Shown here: piece after piece, positions 46,010 to 56,019 of the stretch
Layout: the number at the start of each line of letters is the position of its first letter
Position numbering within the stretch: position 1 is the first letter of the stretch
NCBI GenBank assembly: GCA_028278335.1
Contig: JANQEN010000055.1
Coordinates: forward strand, 62,001 to 126,000
Reading direction: 5' to 3'
From: Chitinivibrionales bacterium
GTDB lineage: Bacteria; Fibrobacterota; Chitinivibrionia; Chitinivibrionales; JANQEN01
DNA length: 64,000 bases
Position numbers and translations under genes: made by a program
The notes under the pieces: model-generated
What the model saw: the letters and a program-made list of their open reading frames with translations, nothing else
Told to the model about the DNA's origin: nothing
The model's database searches: none

Positions 46010-48667
46010 TTATATCTGTCCTAAATTTGTATGTCCTAAAATCAAACCGTCATCACTGGTCTTGCAGTCATGCAAACGAGCTTTGTGATGTACGTTCTTC
46101 AGTGAAAACAGTAAATCAGTTACATTATTGGCTAAATCTTTTAAAAGCACCTGATCGGGCTCATCCTTTGCCATCTCCTCAAGCCAGGGTTTATAGGCTT
46201 CTTCAAATTGCCTCATCTGTAAACAGCTTACCCAACAGATTTTAATGGCTATATGGGCTGGTGCTTCTCTATGAATTGTCTCTTCTACGTATTGTCTAAA
46301 CTCCCACTTTTCGAATCGTTTGGGCCAACAGGGAATTATAATACTAACACGAAATGAATAGGGATCAACCGCTTCTACACAATCATTGCACTGGATTTGA
46401 ACTGGAAATAGTGTATAGTCCGTATTACGAGGGCGAAGTAGAAGATGTTCAACAAGATGAAAACCCTCATGTAAACAGCTCTCGCTTTCGCAACAGTCCT
46501 CAGGGCAGGCTAACTCTAAAAGTTCTGCTTTAAATTGAGCTGCTTCCACAGAGGATTCAAAGATCTCAGTACTGACCGCTCTCTTCTGTCCATTCTTATT
46601 TTTTAGATACAAGCGAAAGCGTCCAGGCTCTTCGAGTTCAATCTCTTCATAGCGATACTCATTGCGTAAGAGCAGTTTTAACTGTGGTATGGCATTATCC
46701 GCTGCACTTTGTTGCACATAGGCATGGGTGCTTTCGAGCAAAGCCTCATCATCTTCATTTTTGACCTGAATCTTAAACTTACCGGCATCCTCTCCATCAG
46801 CAACCTCGTAGGATTCAACAATAAATCGTGATTCACAATAGAGAAATCGACGGGTGTAGTCATTAATACCTAATAGCCGCGCAACTCGAGCTTCCAAACC
46901 AGAAATATTATCAGTATCCCATACATTAGGCTCATCAGCAATAGTTTGGGCGTTAATTTGATAGGCTTTGCCACGATCTCTGCTTACCACAGGATAATCC
47001 GCAAGAAAACGTTCCTTATCTGCCACCAATTCATCATCAGCTTTAGTGCCATAGAGTGAATACATAAGTAGGGCATACTCAGTGAATTGCTCTCCAAATC
47101 GAGCAATAAGGTGGTTGAGAAATCGATTGCGCCTATCCCATTTTGTTGTATCATCTTCAAAGAGTGTTTGAATATCCCTAGTATGTCGCTCTTCTAACGT
47201 ACCAAATCCTTTCTTTGTATCTACAGAAATGAGATTTTCCATCTCTGGAAAAGAGTAGAGCGATTGAATAAAGTAGGTGTTATCTTCCTTGTTACTTACA
47301 GAGAGTAGATCCTTTGCATGACTCAATTGTGAAAGGTAATTGGCTAATAACTGGTCATAAAAAAGCAAATAGCCTTTGAGCTGTTTAGCTTGTGCCTTTC
47401 GCAATTCCGTAGATGACTCGGGTAAACCAAAGGAACCTATCCCATAGGTTTGAGGAAATTCACTCTGAATTGTGGTATACTCCTCTAATGCACGGTATGA
47501 ATCTTTGGGGATTGATAGATCGTTCTCTATTATTGGCACGGAGGGCTTTTTTGCTAACTCTTTAAGGAGATCATATTTCTCCAATGCCTTTTCCCTATCA
47601 GCATTAAAGGGCAAGGGGCCTCTATGAAAAGTTACGGTAGACTGGGTAGCATTAAAACGAGGTTTTGCATCTAAATCCTCTAATGTTAACTCCCATTCCT
47701 CACCAGTTGTGGAAATCACTCCCTTGCTATTTATATTGAAGAGAAGCAATTTTTTAATCGAAATCACACCGGGTACAGCCATGACCAATTGATACAGATC
47801 GGATACTCGAATGGTATTTTTTAACTTCGTTGCAACTAACTCGTCAGTGTCAATAAAGCCATGGTCTAAAAAGGGGCCATCAAAAATCTCTTCAACTCTT
47901 TTCCCTTTTTCCAACATTTCCTCTAAACTATAGAAATTAATAGGTGGACTAATAAAAGTGTGGACTTGGAAATAAACCTGGGCTAAGACATCCTCAACCA
48001 CAGCATCACCGGCCACTTCAATATCCGCACAGAGTACCACATCTTCAGTGGGTATCACCTCTATGGAGTCAAAATCCTCACAGAGTGGACGGATTGTTTG
48101 TAACTTATTCCGAACAGCTTTTTTAATATTTCCGACTATTTCTTTATCAGTTAGGTCGACGTCATCATCCAGTTCAAGACGTATCGTATAGAGTCCTTGA
48201 ATATGGAGCGGTAATTTATCTTCCTCCAAAGGACCGGCAGTATAATCTAGGGAACTCTGTTTACAATTAGAGTAAAAGCGTACGGCTGATTGTACTGGTG
48301 TAGATTGCGTTACTTTCGTAACCCAGGCATTTTTAACGTCAACTACATCAATAATACACTTCCTAATATCGTTTTCAGTAACAGCATTACAGGTTAAAAC
48401 TTCACGGGCTGTAAAAAAATGCTTAGTTGCTGCATCATTTTTCTCTGCTAACAACTCTTTTATGTCAAAGGAGGTGCGGTATCCCAAATCGGTAATAGCA
48501 TAGCAGAGCACTTCTAAAATTGTGACACCCGGGTCATGCACATTATAATCGGTCCATAAAGAACTACCTAAAGATTCAATATGCTCGAGCCCCTTCTCTC
48601 GCAACAGAGTGTAATCCATGCTCTCTAAGGAGGGGCGTTTTTTTGATATGGTCAGCTTATCACTCAT
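46010..48667 (-). CDS. eCIS baseplate component (Pvc12/Afp12-like)
   Basis: An 885-aa protein matching the Pvc12 pattern: GLEHIESLGSSLWTDYNVHD and EVLCYAITDLGYRTSFDIK at the N-terminus (a baseplate-J/gp6-like wedge), and a middle helix LLFYDQLLANYLSQLSHAKD that is characteristic of this family. The C-terminal third has a Cys cluster (PEDCCESESC) and RVSIIIPCWPKRF. It forms the baseplate wedge with Pvc11. It lies 20 bp after the Pvc11 gene. Confidence 0.9.
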   Translation of the reverse strand: MSDKLTISKKRPSLESMDYTLLREKGLEHIESLGSSLWTDYNVHDPGVTILEVLCYAITDLGYRTSFDIKELLAEKNDAATKHFFTAREVLTCNAVTENDIRKCIIDVVDVKNAWVTKVTQSTPVQSAVRFYSNCKQSSLDYTAGPLEEDKLPLHIQGLYTIRLELDDDVDLTDKEIVGNIKKAVRNKLQTIRPLCEDFDSIEVIPTEDVVLCADIEVAGDAVVEDVLAQVYFQVHTFISPPINFYSLEEMLEKGKRVEEIFDGPFLDHGFIDTDELVATKLKNTIRVSDLYQLVMAVPGVISIKKLLLFNINSKGVISTTGEEWELTLEDLDAKPRFNATQSTVTFHRGPLPFNADREKALEKYDLLKELAKKPSVPIIENDLSIPKDSYRALEEYTTIQSEFPQTYGIGSFGLPESSTELRKAQAKQLKGYLLFYDQLLANYLSQLSHAKDLLSVSNKEDNTYFIQSLYSFPEMENLISVDTKKGFGTLEERHTRDIQTLFEDDTTKWDRRNRFLNHLIARFGEQFTEYALLMYSLYGTKADDELVADKERFLADYPVVSRDRGKAYQINAQTIADEPNVWDTDNISGLEARVARLLGINDYTRRFLYCESRFIVESYEVADGEDAGKFKIQVKNEDDEALLESTHAYVQQSAADNAIPQLKLLLRNEYRYEEIELEEPGRFRLYLKNKNGQKRAVSTEIFESSVEAAQFKAELLELACPEDCCESESCLHEGFHLVEHLLLRPRNTDYTLFPVQIQCNDCVEAVDPYSFRVSIIIPCWPKRFEKWEFRQYVEETIHREAPAHIAIKICWVSCLQMRQFEEAYKPWLEEMAKDEPDQVLLKDLANNVTDLLFSLKNVHHKARLHDCKTSDDGLILGHTNLGQI

Positions 48668-48687
48668 AAAAGAATTAATATTTCCTG

Positions 48688-51600
48688 TTAGCTTTCTTCT
48701 GAATAGGCAGTTATTGTATGCTCGAACCCATCCTTATCAGTTAATCCATAGGAGGTGAGAATAGATCGAGCTGATGTTGTAGCAATTTCATTTTTCATAC
48801 CAAGACAGGATCCCTGTTTATAATGAGTTAAAGAAATCCTAGAGATAAAATCAATGTATGGTCGCTTTTCAACAAAATTAAGTATTACTGACTTATGCAA
48901 ACTACTGCCGAAATTAATATCCCTTCCTTCATCAAAGGCCCAGGGTGCTAAAAACTTTTTTAGGTCATCATTAAGTACCTTAAGGTAGTATTGTGTATCA
49001 TCGGCTGATACTTTTACTGAAGCAGTAACCTTAAGCTGTTCAAAAAGCGGATTGACAACAAGCAGTCGATTGTCGTCCCCTTGCACAAAAAGAGAGCTGC
49101 GCTCACTCAGAAAGTCTTTTATATCTTGCAAAGTACCCACATCAACCTTAGGTTCCAAAACATTTACCGCATTTTTATTGCGTAAATCCGGTATCACCAC
49201 AACCATAACATATCCTGGAGCAATTTCAGTACTCATATTGGAATGGCTGATACACTTGACACGGTGGATAGAGGGGAACTCCTCTAAAATCAATCGCTCA
49301 TAATCCCACAGTGTGATGGCCCTATTTTTGTGACGCAATCGTTCACTTATACGGCGATAAAAATTGTTATCCTTTTCAACAGTTTTACCCTCAAAGGAGG
49401 CATAGGGCTGAGCGACTCCTTTGATACCCGCTGCACTATTAACCAATTTTCCAATTGTCTCGGCAGGTAAAGCTGATGCTAAATGGGTTACCGAATTATT
49501 ATTTTCCTTAAATTGAGCAATTCCAACTTGCGCTTGTACATCAATAAGATCAGGCAAAGCTTCCACATTTTTTGAAACAACGCCGCGTATCCATAAACTT
49601 GCCGTATCATGGAGTGAATTGCTGTCACTTATATCAGCAGGCAGAGCAAACTTGATGACCCCAGATTTTAAAAGTCCCTTTGTTGTATCAACAATGATAT
49701 CAGATCTTGAAAAGGGTTGCCACGAGTTGTCTACCAAATAGAGCCAGGTTATTTCTGGCACCTCTTTTTCTGGATCTCCAGAACCCTCATAAACCTGGAA
49801 AAGGAGTGATACGCTCTCCAAAGGATTGGCCTCTTGTAATCCAATATAAAAATTGCCAAAGGCTAATGTTTTATCTACAGTAAATTGCGGCAATAGAGGA
49901 ACAGAATCACCCTCTAGATAGTGGTGGATCTCTTTGTGACCAAAGGGATAAAGGTGAAAAACCTGCTCAACCCGTTCTTCATAATCCGCTTTTGAGCTGT
50001 TTGCCTGTAAGTCAATTGTCTCTGAGGAGGTATAATCAAGATAAATACCATTTATGGTTGGTGTATACGGTGCATTGGGAAATTCCGGTGCTGGATTTGC
50101 ATCAGGATCATCAGCTAAAGTAACTGCTTGTTTGGTATAGACTTCGGCATACTTCTTGTGCATAAAGTCACTACCGGAAAGCTTTAATTGTAAAAATCCC
50201 CGCTGGGTTGCAGAGTTATAGTTATCAATATCGAGAATACCCTCATATCGTTTATAGGATGACAGCGTACTACTATCAAAAGAGATGGTAGTAATGTTAG
50301 AAAGTTCAGCTTCATCAACATATTCATGAAGCTCGGGGATGTCAAATTCATCTAAATACCTATCTCGCCCTTCGGGGAGGTCGCTCCCCTTCTTTTTCCC
50401 TGAACTGTGCCCCTCCTTATCTTTTTCTTTTTTCTCTTCTTCTACTCCTTTACTATCGCCCAGATCTTTTTCTTCAAGAATTTTAAATAAATAATCTTTT
50501 ATTTCATTAAGACTACCAGATTTATAATTTTTGCGAATAAGCTTTATCAGTTCTTCAGTCTCTTTATCAGAGATAAGGCCCTTCTTAAATAAACCTTCAA
50601 TAATCTTGATTAGTTGATGCTTGTCATATTTATTACTTTTTAAAACCTTTCTCAGATAGTAAAGAAGATCATATTCTTGTGAAGGCACAGAAAAGAGTGA
50701 TGGATCTTTGGAGAAAATATCCACCCACTGTTTGTTATCCAAATAAGACACCTTAACAGTAAAACTCTCATTTGTTATTTTTGTGTCCAGCACATCATTA
50801 TACACATCATAATACTTTTCAAAACTTCCTGACTCCGGCAAATCAAGCCAATCAAAAACAATTGAACAGGAAGAAAGCTTTTTAGAAAAGACCTCACTAC
50901 TTCCTATATAAAAATTTGATCCCAGTGTTGGGTTAGGCCCAAAGGGTTGGAAGGCTTTATCTTTAGCAAAGAGGGTAAAATCATTTTGAATGATCAAATC
51001 TCGAACACCTTTGGCACGTACCTCTATGTCAATAGTCTTTATGGTGTTTCCCTGCAGCATACCATAGGCATAGTTGTCCTGATCGCTGGTTAGTTCAATC
51101 TTCATGACCGGCCAGGAGGTCTCAAAACCACCATCCAAGTGAGAACTGTTAAAGGGTACTACCGAAGGATCCTCAGAATTTAAGGAAACAGTAAAGGAAA
51201 TAGTTTTCTCCCCTACTCCCGAGACTGACACCGATAAATTTTCTGGCAATACTTTCAGCCACGCTTCCTCTGAACTGAGAGCAACGTTAAAGTAATCTTT
51301 TAGTGCAGAGCCCGCTTTAAAATAGCTACCACTGGCGTTCTTGGTAAAGCCAAGGGCCTTTAAGTCTATTGACTTAAAGAGATTAAGCTCTACCTGGATT
51401 GTGCGCTCCCCTTCCTTTACATATAATTCTGGGGAGGCAATGGCCAATCCAAGGGTTGCCTGTGACAGATTGGCATCACCAAAGGCCTTCCAGTTGCCAT
51501 CACTGGATTCATCAAAGGCACTGCCCAACCCATCTGCAGAGTTTGACTGTGTTGCTACATAAACACGATAATCATCTGCGGTATCAACAAAAACCGATTG

Positions 51601-52587
51601 AAGACTTCCCACGGTTGTTTTGTTAACCACAAGTTCATCTGTCAATTTATAGGTTAAGGGATTTCCCGCATCATCCTTTCCTGCATTTAAAGCTGTGCCT
51701 TTAGGTAATGCATAGGCTTTGTGATTCTTGGCAAGCTCGAATACCACATGTACAAGATCAGGTACCTGTTCACGTTTCTGCAAACGAAGGACCTCTTTAT
51801 AATAAAAGTCAAGATGCCGTTGGGTAAATGAATTTAAATGGTCCTTTGCATGCTGTAATAGGTGCAAGAAAGTCAAAAAGAGCGTGATGTGCGGTGGATG
51901 GGAGTTTTTAACCAAAAGGCTTTTCTCTAAAAGAATTTTTGATTGATGAATCAGTTTCACATAGGAGGTGAAAAAGGAGAGGAAAAGCTGACGTAGATCA
52001 TCAACACCACTAATCGCTGTTGCAGCCAACACATCAAAAGTTGCTTGGTCAAAATCTCCCCATGGGTGAGAAAAGAACAGTGTATAGGAGTTTTTAATCG
52101 TTAAGGATTTTTCAAAGGAGGCAAGCTTTTTAAGTGCCCCTGCAAGTTGCTTCTCAATCTCCAAAGCCATAATGGGATATAAGGCACTGGATTTTGGAAT
52201 TTTGCTATTCCATTGCTGAATCTCCCCTGCAATGGCGTGTATAGCCTTAATTATTGCACGAGCATTGGTAATAGTTTTCTTATCATTATAATTTTTTAGG
52301 AGGACTCGCATATCAGTGTCGATTGACTTATAGGCGGTGACCGATATCATGGCCAACATAACCGTATCGCTCAATGCAAAAAAATCATGCCAGGTGCTTC
52401 GGCTTTTATTATCACGATCATAGAATTTGACCAAATCAGCATAGTTGTAAGCAAAGGCAATCGTGTCTGCAATAGTATGTTCATCGATCTTTACAGAGGA
52501 GGGTTCCAAAGCGGAGTTGAATCGCTCTGGTTGACTAGTGCCATTGCGGATAAGAGGATTTTTTATGTCACAGCAACTTTTATTCAT
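48688..52587 (-). CDS. eCIS baseplate J-like wedge protein (Pvc11/Afp11-like)
   Basis: A 1299-aa protein. The baseplate-J/gp6 signature is in the C-terminal third, e.g. FYRRISERLRHKNRAITLWD followed by YERLILEEFPSIHRVKCIS, then a domain with VNPLFEQLKVTASVKV. The middle contains an insertion of charged low-complexity sequence (about residues 705-740, with EEEKKEKDKEG). It starts 3 bp after the gp25 stop. The length is larger than the ~950-aa relatives in Afp/PVC, in part due to the insertion. Confidence 0.9.
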   Translation of the reverse strand: MNKSCCDIKNPLIRNGTSQPERFNSALEPSSVKIDEHTIADTIAFAYNYADLVKFYDRDNKSRSTWHDFFALSDTVMLAMISVTAYKSIDTDMRVLLKNYNDKKTITNARAIIKAIHAIAGEIQQWNSKIPKSSALYPIMALEIEKQLAGALKKLASFEKSLTIKNSYTLFFSHPWGDFDQATFDVLAATAISGVDDLRQLFLSFFTSYVKLIHQSKILLEKSLLVKNSHPPHITLFLTFLHLLQHAKDHLNSFTQRHLDFYYKEVLRLQKREQVPDLVHVVFELAKNHKAYALPKGTALNAGKDDAGNPLTYKLTDELVVNKTTVGSLQSVFVDTADDYRVYVATQSNSADGLGSAFDESSDGNWKAFGDANLSQATLGLAIASPELYVKEGERTIQVELNLFKSIDLKALGFTKNASGSYFKAGSALKDYFNVALSSEEAWLKVLPENLSVSVSGVGEKTISFTVSLNSEDPSVVPFNSSHLDGGFETSWPVMKIELTSDQDNYAYGMLQGNTIKTIDIEVRAKGVRDLIIQNDFTLFAKDKAFQPFGPNPTLGSNFYIGSSEVFSKKLSSCSIVFDWLDLPESGSFEKYYDVYNDVLDTKITNESFTVKVSYLDNKQWVDIFSKDPSLFSVPSQEYDLLYYLRKVLKSNKYDKHQLIKIIEGLFKKGLISDKETEELIKLIRKNYKSGSLNEIKDYLFKILEEKDLGDSKGVEEEKKEKDKEGHSSGKKKGSDLPEGRDRYLDEFDIPELHEYVDEAELSNITTISFDSSTLSSYKRYEGILDIDNYNSATQRGFLQLKLSGSDFMHKKYAEVYTKQAVTLADDPDANPAPEFPNAPYTPTINGIYLDYTSSETIDLQANSSKADYEERVEQVFHLYPFGHKEIHHYLEGDSVPLLPQFTVDKTLAFGNFYIGLQEANPLESVSLLFQVYEGSGDPEKEVPEITWLYLVDNSWQPFSRSDIIVDTTKGLLKSGVIKFALPADISDSNSLHDTASLWIRGVVSKNVEALPDLIDVQAQVGIAQFKENNNSVTHLASALPAETIGKLVNSAAGIKGVAQPYASFEGKTVEKDNNFYRRISERLRHKNRAITLWDYERLILEEFPSIHRVKCISHSNMSTEIAPGYVMVVVIPDLRNKNAVNVLEPKVDVGTLQDIKDFLSERSSLFVQGDDNRLLVVNPLFEQLKVTASVKVSADDTQYYLKVLNDDLKKFLAPWAFDEGRDINFGSSLHKSVILNFVEKRPYIDFISRISLTHYKQGSCLGMKNEIATTSARSILTSYGLTDKDGFEHTITAYSEES

Positions 52588-52590
52588 TTT

Positions 52591-53007
52591 TTACAAACTG
52601 GTCCCTTCGTTTTTATAGAAGGGATATACAAAGTTATGTCGTGAATTGGTTTTACGAATTACATAGTCGATACTTAACAACAACTGCCCCTCAACTTCAG
52701 TGTCATTATTTATTGCTATTTTCTCCACAAGGATTCTTGGTTCATAATAGAGAATAGCTGTTTTTACTAGATCTTTCACATAGGTTTTCAAAGAAGTGTT
52801 TATTGATTCAAAGAGAAGCACATCCAGATTACACCCATACTTGGACTGCATGACCCGCTCACCCAATCGTGTTGAGAGAAGTATGGTCAAACTTCCATTT
52901 ATATCATCAACATCGGAGGTCATGGCAACACCCTGATCAGCTTTTGTAAAGGTCGGAGGAAAACTCCATCCCGTACCTAAAAAAGATTCGCTCTGCTGTT
53001 CATTCAT
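52591..53007 (-). CDS. eCIS gp25-like baseplate protein (Pvc9/Afp9-like)
   Basis: A 138-aa protein of the gp25/lysozyme-like baseplate family that starts sheath assembly. The signature is LGTGWSFPPTFTKADQGVA at the N-terminus, then LLSTRLGERVMQSKYGCNLD and LFESINT, with a beta-strand C-terminus. I start it at the ATG 53007 (MNEQQSESFLG), 13 bp after the PAAR stop; the longer frame to 53112 would overlap the PAAR gene and begins with non-family sequence. Confidence 0.93.
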   Translation of the reverse strand: MNEQQSESFLGTGWSFPPTFTKADQGVAMTSDVDDINGSLTILLSTRLGERVMQSKYGCNLDVLLFESINTSLKTYVKDLVKTAILYYEPRILVEKIAINNDTEVEGQLLLSIDYVIRKTNSRHNFVYPFYKNEGTSL

Positions 53008-53020
53008 TCTTTTCGTTCTT

Positions 53021-53311
53021 TCATCCACCAATATCAACAGTTGGGCTTCCCAGCACAATACTACCACCATGAGCTGTTGAGTCACCCATGCGTGCGGCCG
53101 GCATACCACCAATCATTACTGTGGCCGATCCCATAACAATGGTGTCAGGTGGGCCAGCACAAGTAACCATGTCACCGACACGGGCTGCAGGCATACCAGC
53201 AATCATAACTGTCGGGCACCCTGGTGGTAATACTGGTCCACCCACATGGGGTACCAAAGCTGTCACCATTGGACAGGTATGCATATCACCTACTCGAGCT
53301 GCCATCCCCAT
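53021..53311 (-). CDS. PAAR-repeat spike tip (Pvc10-like)
   Basis: A 96-aa PAAR protein that caps the spike. PAAR-type repeats are plain: CPMVTALVPHVGGPVLPPGC, then TVMIAGMPAARVGDMVTC, and a second unit VMIGGMPAARMGDSTAHGG. Cys and His in these units bind the tip metal ion. No C-terminal toxin extension is present. It comes before gp25 here, whereas Afp/PVC have the reverse order. AAGGA lies ten bases before the ATG. Confidence 0.95.
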   Translation of the reverse strand: MGMAARVGDMHTCPMVTALVPHVGGPVLPPGCPTVMIAGMPAARVGDMVTCAGPPDTIVMGSATVMIGGMPAARMGDSTAHGGSIVLGSPTVDIGG

Positions 53312-53330
53312 ACTAGTGCATTCCTTAATA

Positions 53331-55091
53331 CTAATTTATTTGTACCATTGAGCCTTTAACAACAGTCTGTCCACCGGACTTAAGCTCTGCTCCAGCACCA
53401 CCTTCTGATTTAAAATCAGCGCTAGCCTTAGCTTCAATGTTCGTTCCTTCAATTTTAACATCACCGCTGGCTTTCATAATAAGATCAGCGGCACTTTCAA
53501 TAGTAATGCCATCGGCATTGAGTTTTATAGAGTTATCATTCTCATCAACAACCGCAATCTCACCATCCTCTTCACTGAGAGTAATTGAGTTACCACTGGC
53601 AGTTTCAATGACAATGATCTTTTTATCATCATCAAAGGTGAGCTTCATCTCTCCTTTGGTATAGATTCCCTTTTCAAAGTTATCATCATTTGCTTCAACC
53701 GGTGATGGGGCTCCATTGCTGTGCAAAGAGCCAAGTACAATAGGATCGCGGGGATCACCATTAACAAATCCAACAATCACTTCATCATCAACTTCCGGTC
53801 GAAAGATCATTCCTCGACTGTCTCCAGCAAAGACAGTGCTTAGCCGTGCCCATACTCCTTTGGCATCGGTACCACCATCTTCTTCAATAAAGGGGATTTT
53901 CACCAATATTCTATGAAATCCCTCAACCTCATCTTCACCAATCTGCACGACCTTTCCAACATGTAAACCATGAATAGATGGTACTAAGCCAGAGGCTGCA
54001 GTCTCTGAGATATCATCCTGTTTAGAAAACCATTTGGGTGACATACCGATTTCAATATCAGTAGTCCATTTACCACCATATATTTGATGAGCAACGGCAG
54101 AGACAAAGGCATTCCCATTAAATCGCTCCCCAACTCCTTCTAAGGTCACAACCGTACCAGGTCTCGGGGCAGCATGTCCAACCAACCTTACACGTCCTCG
54201 TATTTTTGCCAAATGACTTTTTACTAATTGCGCATCGGCCCAGGTCTTTAATTCATCCGATGCTAAGGTCCCGCCATGATACAGCTTATAGGGATCTCCA
54301 TGGATAACCGCAGACAGATCATCCACAGAAACATTACCCGGTCCTTCAAAATCGGGTGGGCTCGCTTCCTCTTCAGTAAGTGCTTGCTCTGCAAAATCCC
54401 AGGAGTGACTGGTAACACTTGACAATTGTGATCGAGCATCCATCTCGGCTTCAAATTCAAGCATGGTAGAGCCATAGGTGAGCGTAACTGTCGACTCCTG
54501 GCCAAGGTCAGGTGCCTTTACTGCCACAGCACCATCATCACAACTTACTAACTGTCCATTGACCTCGGCGCGCATCACCATAAAATCCCAGTCAGTACTA
54601 TTAAATTGAACCAACTCCGGATGCTCTACTTCGGTATCTTCCACATCTGCATCTAAGGAGTATTTACCAATAAGCTCGGAAATGATATCACTATCTTTAC
54701 TATTTTCATATCCTGCACTATGACGGGCTCCGGTCATTTTTATGGCCATATCACGGCATTCAACCTCTAAAACCGATTGCGTTCCCCGCTTTATTTTTAT
54801 GCCATGTTTTATAATGACCCCTTTAAAGATCGTCTCCTCCTCTGAGTGATATCCAGCAGTAATTTCAATCTCATTGCCCGGTAAAAAATCATCGGTATTA
54901 CTGGTCTCAAAATCCTGTTTTGCCAAGCTACCATCAAAGAGTAATATTTTTGCTCGAGGAATCCGATTTATCTCCTTACTGACCAACAACGATCGAACCC
55001 GATAGGTATCGGCAATTTCGCTCCCATTTACCAGAATGGTATAGGTAACCAAATCGGTTGATCTACCGGTTAAGACACTCGCATCTGCCAT
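53331..55091 (-). CDS. eCIS spike protein (Pvc8/VgrG-like)
   Basis: A 586-aa spike. The gp27-like N-terminal part spans residues 1 to about 360. The gp5 OB-fold spans about 370-480 (e.g. GFHRILVKIPFIEEDGGTDA, VIVGFVNGDPRDPIVLGSLH). The C-terminal triple-beta helix of short repeats runs from about 495 to the end (DVKIEGTNIEAKASADFKSE). It forms the trimer that pierces the target membrane and receives PAAR at its tip. It overlaps the Pvc7 gene by one base (TGATG), giving coupled translation. No effector extension. Confidence 0.96.
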   Translation of the reverse strand: MADASVLTGRSTDLVTYTILVNGSEIADTYRVRSLLVSKEINRIPRAKILLFDGSLAKQDFETSNTDDFLPGNEIEITAGYHSEEETIFKGVIIKHGIKIKRGTQSVLEVECRDMAIKMTGARHSAGYENSKDSDIISELIGKYSLDADVEDTEVEHPELVQFNSTDWDFMVMRAEVNGQLVSCDDGAVAVKAPDLGQESTVTLTYGSTMLEFEAEMDARSQLSSVTSHSWDFAEQALTEEEASPPDFEGPGNVSVDDLSAVIHGDPYKLYHGGTLASDELKTWADAQLVKSHLAKIRGRVRLVGHAAPRPGTVVTLEGVGERFNGNAFVSAVAHQIYGGKWTTDIEIGMSPKWFSKQDDISETAASGLVPSIHGLHVGKVVQIGEDEVEGFHRILVKIPFIEEDGGTDAKGVWARLSTVFAGDSRGMIFRPEVDDEVIVGFVNGDPRDPIVLGSLHSNGAPSPVEANDDNFEKGIYTKGEMKLTFDDDKKIIVIETASGNSITLSEEDGEIAVVDENDNSIKLNADGITIESAADLIMKASGDVKIEGTNIEAKASADFKSEGGAGAELKSGGQTVVKGSMVQIN

Positions 55092-55834
55092 CAGCTTGTT
55101 TTCTCAATTGGAGGAAATTGTAGTGTGGTACCTGTTTTAAGCTTACGGAAATTAGTAATGTTATTAACCCGTGCCACCTCGAGGTAATGAATAGGATCTT
55201 CATAGATGCGCTCAGTCATCAAATGAATTGTATCGCCCTCATTCACGGTTCTTACGTGGGTCAAATCGGGTGAGCTGGTGTCCTTTCGCAACTCCTGTTG
55301 TGGCTGTGGAACCTGTTCTTTAAAGGTAGCGTTTATTTTTGCTCTCAGCGGGGTTCCATCCGGTTGAAAAAGGGTGTAGGTAATATCAAGATTAACTAAT
55401 ACACCAGTAAAAAGATCTTCACCCCAAACAACCTTAACAAAGGGTGGGCGATGGATAGTGCCTTGAAACCCATACACAACATCCTTAAGCTCGGTGATCT
55501 TATCAGTCACAAAGGAGGTTGTATCATCTCCAATAAGCGGACTTGCCATGGCAGCTGCTGCACCAGCCAGACCACCAAGCACTCCCAGGTCGTTATTGAC
55601 TACCCCGGTCCCATCAATAGTAAAGTCAAGTACCAACTGTTCCGGTTCGACAAGCTCAAATTCAGCAGAGCTTCCCACATCACCGGGTGTAGGATTACTG
55701 GCATAGGCTATCTTGAAGGTTTTCTTATATTGCTCCGGGTTTATCTGAAGCTCAAACTCCTTCTCCTTTTTATTTTCCGCAGTCTCTTCATCGGAAAAGG
55801 AGACGATTTTGAGCTTAGTCAACTCACCACTCAC
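55091..55834 (-). CDS. eCIS hub protein with LysM (Pvc7/Afp7-like)
   Basis: A 247-aa protein starting with GTG at 55834, directly after the Pvc6-like stop. The N-terminal CIS tube-type domain has the signature EFELQINPEQYKKTFKIAYA. The C-terminal LysM is at about 200-243 (VNEGDTIHLMTERIYEDPIH, then LQFPPIE). It links the tube to the spike complex, as gp53 does in phage T4. Gene order Pvc6-Pvc7-Pvc8 is as in Afp and PVC. Confidence 0.93.
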   Translation of the reverse strand: MSGELTKLKIVSFSDEETAENKKEKEFELQINPEQYKKTFKIAYASNPTPGDVGSSAEFELVEPEQLVLDFTIDGTGVVNNDLGVLGGLAGAAAAMASPLIGDDTTSFVTDKITELKDVVYGFQGTIHRPPFVKVVWGEDLFTGVLVNLDITYTLFQPDGTPLRAKINATFKEQVPQPQQELRKDTSSPDLTHVRTVNEGDTIHLMTERIYEDPIHYLEVARVNNITNFRKLKTGTTLQFPPIEKTS

Positions 55835-56011
55835 CTAACGCTCACCTTTCTGCTCTAATATAGCGAGCACCTGCTCCACACACTCCTCAATAATCTCATC
55901 ACGATTCACCGGACTACTTCCACTGTCACTACTACTTTGAGAAGTATTACTCCGGGCTCCATCAGAGAGGACCGTCGCTCGGATAACCAATTCTTTAATT
56001 TCAACAGGCAT
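55835..56011 (-). CDS. Small DUF5908/Pvc6-like eCIS protein
   Basis: A 58-aa protein read by hand from the ATG at 56011 to the TAG at 55835. The first residues, MPVEIKELVIRA, are the signature of the small DUF5908 proteins that sit between tube and LysM genes in eCIS clusters. A Ser-rich linker (QSSSDSGSS) and an acidic helix (REQVLAILEQ-like C-terminus) follow. It is 8 bp after the second tube gene and its stop is one base from the Pvc7 GTG. Its small size makes it easy to miss. Confidence 0.85.
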   Translation of the reverse strand: MPVEIKELVIRATVLSDGARSNTSQSSSDSGSSPVNRDEIIEECVEQVLAILEQKGER

Positions 56012-56019
56012 GATTGTTC

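Noticed and set aside
53008..53112. Longer start of the gp25 gene
   Set aside because: It would overlap the PAAR gene by 92 bp; family sequence starts after MNEQQS.
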